DNA of 64,000 nt from Hippophae tibetana (lineage: Eukaryota; Streptophyta; Magnoliopsida; Rosales; Elaeagnaceae). Made by a program: the position numbers and the translations under genes. The stretch is taken from contig CM072809.1 in the NCBI GenBank assembly GCA_037013495.1, positions 4,611,001-4,675,000 on the forward strand, in the 5' to 3' direction. Shown piece by piece: positions 1 to 9,746 of the stretch. Each line of letters begins with the position of its first letter. The first letter of the stretch is position 1. Under the pieces are notes generated by a model, which saw only the letters and a list, made by a program, of their open reading frames with translations, made no database searches and was not told the DNA's origin.

Positions 1-520
1 AACCATATGGATGTACTTTTGCGTGTGTTAAGAGCAAGATATATCTGTGCTCTGCCTTGTTCACCCTGAAAGAAGACTTTGGATTGGTTAATGATCATTG
101 ATGTTGTAAACCAAAATTTGAAACTTTTAAATTGCTTTGTGTGGCATTCCATTCTCACTGATGTCCTTTCCCTTTTTTAATCAAATTTCTATGGATGGAA
201 CTTATGAAAGCTTCTGTTTAAAGTCCTTTGCGGTGTTGTAGAGTAGGGACAAATTATCTCAGGGTGAAAGTGATCATATGGTTGCTTTGTTTAAGCCAAA
301 GGTGTTGTTTAGTACCTTATTTAGAAAAGGTGTTTCTAAGTTCATTTGTTTGTAAAAATATTATCATTTAATTCTATTATCACATATGATACATGCACAT
401 TTATATTTTTGGATAGGCATATGTATAAAAAATTAATATTTAATTAAAAAAAATTCTTTCAAACTTTAACAAAAAATTTAGTAAATTTTTTTTAAAAAAA
501 TTTCATTGTCTAATACACAA

Positions 521-725
521 TGTAAGAAATGGTTTTATTGATGATGAATAAATGAATGTTTACAACCTATTTATGTAAAAGAAAAACAAAATTATAATAA
601 TTAAAAATAAACACAATTATGGAGGGACATGTTCTTGGACAACCTATTCCTCCCCACCAATCCGTTGGTGGCTGTTTCCAATTGGTGTGTTGGTTGTCAC
701 CAGTTGGATGTCGAGTTCTTTAACA
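521..725 (-). repeat. 3' LTR of copia element 1 (205 bp)
   Basis: It begins TGTAAGAAAT and ends TCTTTAACA, matching the right-hand LTR end to end except for scattered substitutions and one internal expansion. CACAA precedes it at 516-520. Confidence 0.92.
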
Positions 726-734
726 TTCACCCTC

Positions 735-3700
735 AAATTGGAATATATGTTAATTATTCCTAACTTGTTAAGTAAGCTAAAAAAATGTGAAAAACTTAGG
801 GATTTGGTAAATATATCTGCTGGTTATTTTAATGTAGAGATATGATAAGTCTTGATCATTGCAGCTTGAATCTTTTCTCTTACTAGATGACAATCGATCT
901 CTATGTGTTTGGTTCGTTCACGAAACACTAGATTTGATGCAATGTGAAGGACTACTTGATTGTCACAATATAACTTGGTTGGTTGGGAGTGTTTGATACC
1001 AAAATCATCCAAAATGTATCGTAATCATGTTATTTTGCAATAGGTTGTTGCCATAAAGTGGTATTTTGCTTCAGTACTTGATCATAAGACCGTATTTTGT
1101 TTCTTAGTCTTCCAAGAAATGAGCAAGTTTTCAAAAAACATACAATATCATGTGGTTGATCGTCGTGTATCTGTGCATTTAGCCCAATCTGTAATAAACT
1201 AGTTGTTGAGAAAAAGAGACCTTGTCCTGATGTGTTTTTGACATATCGTAGCACTCGTTGAGCTGCTTCTAAATGTGGTTGACGTGGTTTATCCATATAT
1301 TGATCGAGAATGTGCACGACATACACTAAGTCGGGTCTTGTGATGGTTAAGTATATTAATCTCCCAACAAGTCTTCGATAGGATGTGGGGTTACTGATGA
1401 ATTCCCCTTCAACCTTCTTGAGGGATAAATTTTGTTCCATAGGTGAATTGAAAGATTTGGCACCAAGATAACTCATGTCCTCCAATATTTCAAGTGCGTA
1501 CTTGCGTTGTGATAGAACAATTTTCTTCTTGGAATGTGAAACTTCTATGCCTAAAAAATACTTTAATTCATCGAGATCTTTAAGCTTGAATTGTTGCATG
1601 AGATGATTCTTAGTTTCTTCAATGTCTTATACATTTTTTTCTGTTATGATTATATCATCTACATAGACAAGAAGAGCAAAGAAGAAATTATCACGGGTTC
1701 GGACGAATAATGAGTGATCATACTTGGATTGGTTAAAAGTAGCTAGCTTAAGTGTTGTTGATAGCTTGATGAACCATTATCGTGAGGCTTGTTTGAGTCC
1801 ATACAAAGATTTGTGTAGCTTACATACTCGTGTTTCCCCCTTTCGTCTGAATCCAGGTGGAAGGGACATGTAGACATCTTTATGAAGATCACCATAGAGA
1901 AAAGCATTGTTGACATCGAGTTGTCGAAGATGTCAATTTTGAATAGCAGCAATGACAAGAAGACGAACAGTGACAAGTTTGGCTACTGGTACAAAAGTTA
2001 ATTAGTAGTCAAAACCTTCAATCTGATTGTATCCTTTGTGCGTACTAACCGACCCTTGTATTGTTTCATAGAACCATCATGATTATACTTGATTTTGTAA
2101 ACCTATTTACAACCAACTGGTTTCTTGTTTGGAGGAAGCTGCTGAAGTGTCCAAGTGTCATTAGTTTCAAGAGCATTCAGTTCTTGTTTCATGACAAGCT
2201 GCCATTTTGGATCATTGAAATCTTCAATAAAGGTGGTTGGTTCCTTGAGAATGGAAATAGAAGTAACAAAGGCACGATATGCACGTGATAATCGATTATA
2301 AGTATTACGTACATGAGATAGAGAATGAGAAGTATCTTTGTCATTGGACGATGCTGAGTTAGACGAAGGGAAGGATCGAGAAAACAAGAAAGCTTCTACA
2401 TGATATTTGTGAAGGTAACTAGGAACATTGGTGGATCAGCGAAGCCTATGTGTGACTTGTGTTGGAGGAGTCATGTGTGGTGCAGAAATTGATGATGATG
2501 TTTCAGGAGATGAATTTTGAAGATGAAGAATGTCTGAGTCGATTGTTGGAAGGACAAATGGTGTATTTGGATTGGTTGATTGATGAATGTTAGGTATGTC
2601 ATTATAAATAATATTTTTTGATAGAGAATAAAGTTGGAGTATTGACAGCGGAAGTGAAATAAAGAAATACATGTTCATTAAAGATGACATCACAAGACAC
2701 TAAAGTCTTGCTTGTTTCTAGATTGTAGATACGATAACTTTTTATCCTAGATGGATACCCAATGAATATGCATCTATGTGATCTAGCATCAAACTTGGTG
2801 GGTCGATCATGATGTGCAGACACAAAACAAAGGAAACCAAAAACACGAAGATGTTCATACTTAGAAATTTTGTGAAAAATAACTTCAAATAGTGTTTTAC
2901 CCTTGAGAATAGGTGTTGGAGTACGATTTATGAGGTATGTGGTTATAAGAATGACATCTCCCCAGAATTGTTTAGGGAGATTGGCTTGGAAGAGTAATGA
3001 ACGAGCGACATTGAGAAGATGATGGTGTTTGCGTTCAGCAACACCATTTTGTTGAGGGGTAGAGACACAATTGGTGTGATGAAGGATTTCTTTGGTAGAA
3101 AACAACTGGATCATAGAGAATTCTGGTCTATTGTCGCTATGAATGATTTTAACTCTGGATGCAAATTGTGTTTTAACAAGATTAATGAAGGTGGTAAGAA
3201 ATGTGCGTGTATCAGATTTAGCATATAAGAGATAGACCCATGTGCATCTAGAGTAGTCATCAACAATAGTGAGAAAATAACGTGCTCCATTAAGTGCTGG
3301 AATGTGATAGCCACCCTAAATATCGACATGAATTAGTTCAAAATGTGTTTTTATATCGATGGAACTAAGAGGAAATGGATTACGAGTTTGCTTAACTAAT
3401 GGACAAATAAAACAATCACTAATGGGACAAAAATGTGTGTTGATGGAAAGAGAAATTATACGCAAATTATTATTAGATAAATGACCAAGTCGTTGATGTC
3501 ATAGATGAGAGTTGGTGGAAGCATTATTTGAAATGGAGAAACATCCAGTCTTTTCAGAAAGTCAAGTAGTAGAGTCCTACTTTCTCAGTTCTCGTCCCAA
3601 TCGTCTTCCCTGAGCATTTGTCCTGAACAAAGCACATATTATTAGTGAAAGTGACATGAAAAAATGTATGAGTTAGTTTGGCTATTGAAACTAAGTTTAA

Positions 3701-5083
3701 TTTGAAGGAGGGAACACGTTCCCACAAGACATTATGGAGTATGAAATTATTGGAGAAATGTACAGTGCCAATATGTGTGACACGGGCAAGAGAATGATCA
3801 GGTAAATGCACATGTCGATTAGTGATTGGAATGTTGGAGCTCATAAGGTTTTGGGAACAGACTATGTGATCAATTGCTCCTGTATCAAAAATCTAACGAG
3901 CTTTTGAATGGAGAATAGTTGCACATAATGTGTTACCTGAAGTAGTCACCTGACTTGCCATGCTACTTGATTTGGATTGATTGAGAAGTGTAAGGAGCTC
4001 TTGATATTGGGCAAATGTAAGGTTGTGAGATGGTGTCTGTGTCGGAGCTGCTTTCTTGAAAGTCAATATGATGAGCTTTGGAGGGGAAGCCATAACTTGT
4101 ATTTCTCTTATCTTGAATTGCTCCTTTCTTCCGACACATATTGATGTCATGTCCATTCAAACCACATAAATTACATTTGAGACGCTTTCGTCAGTTTTCA
4201 AAATTGTGTCCATTGAGACCACAAAAATCACATTTGAGGTGACTTCGGCAATTCTCAGAATTATGACCTATATTGTTGCATCGATTGCACTTGAGATGTG
4301 GGTTCCTTGGTGGGTAATTCTTGTGAGGATATTGTGGACGACTATTCCTAGCAATAAGTGCGGTAGCTTTTGGCATCCTTCCTATGGTTTGCGTGGAGAT
4401 AGTTCTCAGTTTTTCATCTTGAACAATGAGTGAATATACCTTATTTACTTTAGGTAAAGGTTCCATGGGCAAGATTTGTCTACGTGTTGATGTGTAGACC
4501 GTGTTAATCCCTATGAGGAACTTTATGGTTCGTTGCTTTTGTTGATATTCTTGTAGTTCCCTTCCGGCATTTCCTCCACAATGTGGAAGAGGACATAGTG
4601 CATTGTGACTATCCCATAGGCTTTTCAACTTGGTGTAGTATTCTCTAATGCTTACACCTTCTTGTATGCAATCATGGATCTCTTGCTCAATGTGAAATAG
4701 GCACGTTGTTGGTGTGTGAAAAGCATTCCTTCAATTCTTCTCATAGCTCACTACTATCATTATACATGATATTTTTTGCAATTTTAGGCGATATGGTATT
4801 GAGAATCTATCATTTGACAAGAATGTTGTAGCGAGTTCATTGTTTGATTTCTGCTTCAAAGTTTGTTGATGGCTTTTTGACTATGTAGTCAATAAATCTT
4901 TCTTTTGTTTTTGGTGATGAGAACCATGAGCATCATATGACTCTAAATATGATAATTTTCTTGATTTAAGGATTGAGTTATTAGAATCATGCTTGGTTGG
5001 TCTTAGTAGTGTAGATATAATGAATGACTAGGGTCATCATACCATTTTGGTAAAGTAGGGTTGGTATTGGTAGTTGTAGACAT
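735..5083 (-). pseudogene. Broken gag-pol polyprotein of copia element 1
   Basis: The likely gag start is ATG at 5083-5081 (MSTTTNTNPTLP). Three CCHC zinc knuckles lie at about 4134-4292. The TGC of the last Cys of the second knuckle has become TGA at 4191-4193. Protease-to-integrase linker sequence lies near 3554-3844. Integrase remnants at 2602-3480 include the QQNGVAERKHHHLL motif. RT remnants run from about 2390 to 1030, with an intact YVDD box near 1655. RNase H follows, with the terminal signature [13 protein letters not shown] near 900-950. A stop after HISTLK splits the last segment, which continues as ADIFTKSLSF. At least six breaks separate the pieces, so it cannot make a functional polyprotein. 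Confidence 0.9.
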
Positions 5084-5618
5084 TATTGTTGAGTAAAACA
5101 AATCGAAAGAACGTGATAAGATTTAGTGTGTTTTAGACAAAAATGATTGTTTATGAAACAAATAATAAACTGAAATATGCTTTATCTTATAGAAAATGAG
5201 TCAAGGATTACAGAATCGGAAATTTCAGTCGCAGAATCGGTCGGGAAGTTAGTGAATCGACATCTGGAGTGGTTGGAGCGGCCGTTGCAACGTTGGAGCA
5301 CTGAACCGGAAGAACGATGCGTCGTTTGCTTCAGAGGTGCATTGAACGACGTGTTGTTTGAGTCGTCTTCCTTAGCAACTAGTGCATGTAACTCCGGCGA
5401 GGCGCGTGGAACACCGGTAAACTCAGACAAGGTGCCTATGAGCACGTGTGGTGATGTTTTGGCTTGAAATTAATTGCAGATTATTTGGATTTTTCTGGAT
5501 ATTATAATGAGATGAAATTGAAATTATTTTGTAAATCGAAATTAGTTTTGGAAAGAAATAGAATTTGAAAAGAAAAAAGTTTCTCTGTGAGTTGTATTTT
5601 TTGGGAATTACTGCTTAA
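5084..5618 (-). other. Untranslated leader of copia element 1
   Basis: This lies between the primer-binding site and the gag ATG. It contains a less AT-rich stretch (5180-5465) that is open on both strands for about 90 codons. No recognisable domain is seen in either reading, so I treat it as leader rather than a gene. Confidence 0.6.
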
Positions 5619-5630
5619 ACTTTGATACCA
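5619..5630 (-). other. Primer-binding site of copia element 1
   Basis: Read on the minus strand this is TGGTATCAAAGT, directly abutting the inner end of the 5' LTR. It is one mismatch from the TGGTATCAGAG core complementary to the 3' end of plant initiator-Met tRNA. Confidence 0.85.
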
Positions 5631-5877
5631 TGTAAGAAATTATTTTATTGATGATAAATAAACGAACGTTTACAATCTATTTATACAAAAAAAAAAAATT
5701 GTAATAATTAAAAATAAACACACTTATTTATAAAAAAAACAAAATTGTAATAATTAAAAATAAACACAACTATAGAGTGGTATGTTTTTGGACCGTTTGT
5801 TCTCTCCATCAATCTATTGGTGGTTGTTTTTAGCTTGTGTGTTGGTTGTCACCAACTAGATCTCGAGTTCTTTAACA
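5631..5877 (-). repeat. 5' LTR of copia element 1 (247 bp, internally duplicated)
   Basis: Same ends as the left LTR. It is longer because an AT-rich segment containing TTGTAATAATTAAAAATAAA occurs twice, starting near 5699 and 5745 (period about 46 bp). The left LTR has one copy. CACAA follows at 5878-5882. Confidence 0.92.
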
Positions 5878-6128
5878 CACAATGTAACACAATAGATGAT
5901 AAAAAATTTGCTTAAGTTTAATTGAAATAATTTTTAAAAAAATTTAAGTAGTTTTTGAATTAAAATTTATTGAAAAATACAAACATTCATATGTGACTTG
6001 TGTTTTTATGTTATATTTGAGGTAAAATTAGATGAAAAGTTAACTGAGGCCTAAGCAAAGGGAGTCTGCCTGGCTTTTATCTTTATGGCCTCTTTTGGTA
6101 TACTCAATCTATTTAAATGGTGATGCAG

Positions 6129-6365
6129 GATCTTGTACCTTGTATTCTAGTTACATTTGAGAAGGAACAGATAGTGGTATGGAGGGGAAAGGATTATACA
6201 CCTCCAGAAAGCGGATATTTTCTTTCAGATAGGGAATCATTTGATGATCCAGAAGCTGAGTCAGTCGATAAAGCTGGAGAACATGATATATCAGATTACA
6301 GCTTCAGCCAACAAGGCTTCTATTCCGGTGACGAACAGAAAAATTGGGTTGATTATGATTCATAA
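6129..6365 (+). CDS. CRM-domain (CRS1/YhbY) RNA-splicing factor, C-terminal exon only
   Basis: This last exon is preceded by a TGATGCAG splice acceptor and ends with TAA; the rest of the gene lies off the left edge. It encodes 78 residues. The start, LVPCILVTFEKEQIVVWRGK, is the end of a CRM RNA-binding domain: the final beta strand with the conserved W/Y-R-G-K/R-x-Y element. An acidic, Ser/Asp-rich tail follows and ends WVDYDS. CRM proteins in plants promote group II intron splicing in chloroplasts or mitochondria. The VPC..VTF..EQIVVWRGK form resembles CRS2-associated factor (CAF)-type proteins, but one domain end cannot fix the subfamily. An in-frame ATG at 6117 lies inside the intron and is not a real start. 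Confidence 0.75.
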   Translation, partial: DLVPCILVTFEKEQIVVWRGKDYTPPESGYFLSDRESFDDPEAESVDKAGEHDISDYSFSQQGFYSGDEQKNWVDYDS

Positions 6366-6890
6366 TTCATGATTGTGCTCTCCAATTTTCTATTCTACAT
6401 TGCTACTAAAAATGAGCCTCGTGAATTGGGGTGTGGACGGATTCTAGATTTCCAGGTGACGATCTCTGCTTGAAATTCCTACATTGGTGCCTATGTTGGG
6501 CATGATTCAAGCAAAAGGAAAATGAAGAGAGAGAGAGGGAAAGAAGGGGACAATCTGAATGTGAATGGAGAGGTGTGGAATCTGAATATTCAATATGATT
6601 AAAGCTTGTTGTAGATCCTTTTGATTTGGATCCAGGATTACCTACCATCAAAAGCGTGTGGATATGATAGTTTTGATCCCATTCAAGATTGGGCGCTTAT
6701 ATTATTTTTATTGTTTGTATTTAGTTGGTTACTCGTGGGCTGTCGTGTATGCTAGTATAGATCTGGAAGTCAATTGATTCATGTACAAAGAATCTTTAGA
6801 TTGGATCTTTATTTCTTTTATATTTTAATCACTTATATTGGATCTTTATTTCTTTTATATTTTAATCACTTGTCTTGGATCTTGACAGGA
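6366..6890 (+). other. 3' UTR and downstream flank of the CRM gene
   Basis: This follows the TAA of the CRM exon. It is less AT-rich than the spacer beyond and has no extended recognisable frame. The polyadenylation point cannot be fixed; the 37-bp tandem repeat at 6801-6883 lies near the likely end. Confidence 0.5.
6801..6883. repeat. 37-bp tandem repeat, about 2.2 copies
   Basis: A unit starting TTGGATCTTTATTTCTTTTA at 6801 repeats at 6838 with two changes near its end. A partial third copy (TTGGATCTT) starts at 6875. Confidence 0.9.
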
Positions 6891-9600
6891 AGAATGTGAT
6901 CTTAGGCGGTCAACTCGTATGAAGTACTCAAGTAATACCAAAACAATCCCATGTGATGACCCGTAAAAGATTTAAACATTCAAAAATTAAAAACATCTCT
7001 CTTTTTTATTTAAAAATTATAAAAAATAATATTTTTAAAACTTATAACAATAAAAATAACATAAAAATATTATAAAATATAGTTTAATTAGATTATTTAA
7101 TATTAGACGGATATTGTAATTTAATTTGAACGTATATAAAAATAAAATGTTGTATTAGATTTTTTTAAATAGTAAAAATAAATGAGATATATATGATAAA
7201 TATTATTTTATGGTTATAAATTTTAAAGATATTATTTTTATTTTTTAACTTAAACTTTGAATAACAAAAATATATATATATAATAGCTTTTGCTAAATTT
7301 TTATAGCCTTGTTACATGGATAGTGTTGCATGACATGGGATGTTTAATATCTTAAATAATTATAGAATTATTTATTAATAAAGTAACTTTAAAAAAAATT
7401 GAAGATGAGATGTCAGAGCAAAACGGCACGGTATTGGTGTTTATTAAGTACCAATAAAATCTGAAGTATGAATAGTGTAGAAGCCATGTTTATGAGTTTA
7501 TCTGACTATCGGTAGCTATCTGCATTCTTACGCCAACCAAATAATATTTGGCCAGAAACAAGGCCAAGTGTTCCATAATTCCATCCAATCATATAAGTTA
7601 CAAATTCTACGCGATTTCTTTGTATTTAAAATTTAATTATAAAAGTAACATATTTTATAAATTTTTATTATTAAAAAAAATTATTATACAATTTTATCAT
7701 TTAATTAAATATTTATTTAAACTCCTTTGATGTTTAAGGTGATTCAATTAATTAAATTTTATTTAATATTATTAAATGTTATTTGTATTATTATAATTTT
7801 TAAAGATATTATTTTTTTAATTTAAAAAATATTTTGAAACTATCTAAAATGCAATATTTTTAAAAAATAAATTACAAAAATGAAGTAAACTCCACCGCAA
7901 AAATTCAAAAGTAGGCCTAGATGATATTTTAAATTGTCAATTGGGAAATTATTATTTGATAATTTTTGTAATTATGTCTCTTTTTTTCTTTTTTCTATTG
8001 GACTAGCATGCAAAGCACCGATGGATTTTTACATCTAATTTATAATGATTCCGACTTGTCGTAATTTTAATATTGTGGAAATTCTCTTATCTTCCTTTCC
8101 ATTTTCAACTATTATTATCTATTATTTTCTTGCTGCGCATATTATCATCATCATCTATTTATCTATGTTTATAGAATATTTATTTATAGAAAACAATTCT
8201 TATACTAAAAAATTGGATGTCTTAGTTTAGAAAAAAAATGGATCTCTTAGCTAGTTATAACAATATTTCGTAAACTAATTTAATAATGTTTTCTAACAAT
8301 ACCTAATTTAACAATAATACTTAATTTAATGCATATTATTTAGTTACGTGATTAGCTTAATAGATGATACAAGACATCTTAGGATATTTATATGGAGCTC
8401 AAAGATAATACGTTATTGTTCAAGTTAGTTTCTGATTAGACAGGACAATCTTTCCTAACACGTGTTTATTTCACTCTCCTCAGCTCTCGAACCCAGAACC
8501 TAACTCTTAAGTAAATCTTGGAAAGGAAGACGTCCAGATAATACCAGCTTACTTCTCAAGGTCTACTTAAGGACTAAGTCTTGGGTTCAAGAATTGTAGA
8601 GTGCGAAACAAACATGTATTAGGAAGGAGTCACCTTGTTTAATCAGAAACTAATTTGAGCAACAACGCCTTATCATTGGACCTTACGTGGATATCTCGAT
8701 ATGTTTTATATCATCCGTTGAGCTAGACGTGGTACAAACATTTATAATATAAATGTATAATTCTTATAATTATTAAAAAAAGAGAATAAATTTTTAAAAT
8801 TCCTTTAAAAAATAACATTAGAGAATATGTGATAAGTATCTAATATTATTTTCAAATGGCATTTGTAAGATAAAAAAGTTAAGTTCTTTTAATATTTTCT
8901 AATATTTTTTAATTTAATTTTTGTGTAATTTTACTTTAAGAATTGAAATAAATTATGTTAGTTTTTTAAGATATTTTTATTGTAAATTTTATTATTTTCA
9001 ATTTTTAATAACATGATATATAATAAATATACTATATAAAATAAAGCAGTTTGATACAATTGAATAAAAAAAATTGTAACAAATTTTATACAGGGAAAAA
9101 AGGTACGATTTATTATATATTCTATTCTATTTTTTATTGATATTGTTTTCTAATCTTATTTATTTTGTTAGTGATTTATAGCTATACAAAATTAATATTA
9201 AAAATAATAAGACATAAAAATTATTTAGTTATATCTATTATGATTTTTATTATAATCAATGAAATAAGTTAAATTGTTGTTAGTCTTTTAAGATTAATTT
9301 AATTTATTAAACAAAATAATAAGACAAGTTAATTTAGACATAAATACGTCATAGAGAAATTAATAATTGATGTTAATAAAAGATAAAAGATTTTAAGTAT
9401 TATATCATTAATTACAATTATATAAAGTTAGATTCTATTCTTCTTAATTTTATCATAAATTATAATTAATATAATATAATATAATATTATTAATAAATAT
9501 AATTAAATTTATATATTTATATTTAATAAAAAATTAACATATTAATTATAATATATAAATATACTGTCAATAATATAAAATTTTCCTTTCCGTTAGCCAC
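6891..9600. other. AT-rich spacer between the CRM gene and LPEAT2
   Basis: This has long A/T runs and only short chance frames. The one structured feature I see is the foldback at 8345-8735. The last 50-100 bp should contain the LPEAT2 promoter and transcription start. TATAAA-like strings are abundant there, so none can be singled out. Confidence 0.6.
8345..8735. repeat. Long imperfect inverted repeat (foldback / MITE-like)
   Basis: The left arm (about 8345-8520) is matched by the reverse complement of the right arm (about 8555-8735). Paired blocks include TAGTTTCTGATTAGAC (left) against TAGTTTCTGATTAAAC (right, reverse complement). TCGAACCCAGAACC pairs with TTGAACCCAAGACT, and GATGATACAAGACAT pairs with GATGATATAAAACAT. 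It is less AT-rich than its surroundings. No long open frame is seen. The family is unknown. Confidence 0.75.
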
Positions 9601-9636
9601 AGTACGACGTAGCCGTAGCTATCCCCGTACTGACGA

Positions 9637-9699
9637 ATGACGACATATACAGCAAAGATCCAAACAAATCCTTCACTAACCTTCCTGTTTCTCACTTAG
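9637..9699 (+). promoter_or_regulatory. Possible upstream ORF in the LPEAT2 5' leader
   Basis: An ATG at 9637 opens a 20-codon frame ending in TAG at 9697-9699, 47 bp before the LPEAT2 start. It could reduce translation of the main frame if the transcript starts upstream of it. The transcription start is not visible in the sequence, so this is tentative. Confidence 0.35.
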
Positions 9700-9746
9700 C
9701 CATTGTGTTCTTCGTTTTCGAGCCTTCCTTTCAACCTATTTCATTA

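Larger units (their letters stand above)
521..5877 (-). mobile_element. Ty1/copia LTR retrotransposon (element 1), decayed, full length
   Basis: Two LTRs in direct orientation (521-725 and 5631-5877) both start TGTAAGAAAT and end GTTCTTTAACA. They are flanked by the 5-bp target-site duplication CACAA at 516-520 and 5878-5882. The element reads on the minus strand, so the right LTR is the 5' LTR. Next to it, 5619-5630 read on the minus strand is TGGTATCAAAGT, an initiator-Met tRNA primer-binding site. Next to the 3' LTR, about 726-745 is purine-rich on the minus strand (TTTGAGGGTGAA), as expected of a polypurine tract. Internal order is gag, protease, integrase, RT, RNase H, which is the copia order. 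Many stops and frameshifts plus diverged LTRs indicate an old insertion. Confidence 0.93.
1..6128 (+). other. Last intron (3' portion) of the CRM-domain gene, carrying a copia insertion
   Basis: No exon of the downstream CRM gene could be recognised between 1 and 520 or between 5883 and 6128. Both stretches are AT-rich with frequent stops in all frames. The intron's 3' end is supported by a TGATGCAG acceptor at 6121-6128, directly before a frame that encodes the end of a CRM domain. The intron's 5' end lies left of the window or is not recognisable. Most of its length is the minus-strand retrotransposon at 521-5877. That part 1-520 belongs to the same intron is inference. Confidence 0.6.

Noticed and set aside
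1..520. Searched for upstream CRM-gene exons
   Set aside because: No frame with CRM motifs and splice sites was found; the sequence looks intronic.
5177..5467. Open frames of about 90 codons on both strands within element 1
   Set aside because: They lie in the element's untranslated leader, overlap each other on opposite strands and show no domain. A local drop in AT content explains the lack of stops.
7548..8230. Short plus-strand frames of about 60 codons
   Set aside because: Composed mostly of Ile, Tyr, Phe, Leu and Lys, as expected by chance in AT-rich spacer.
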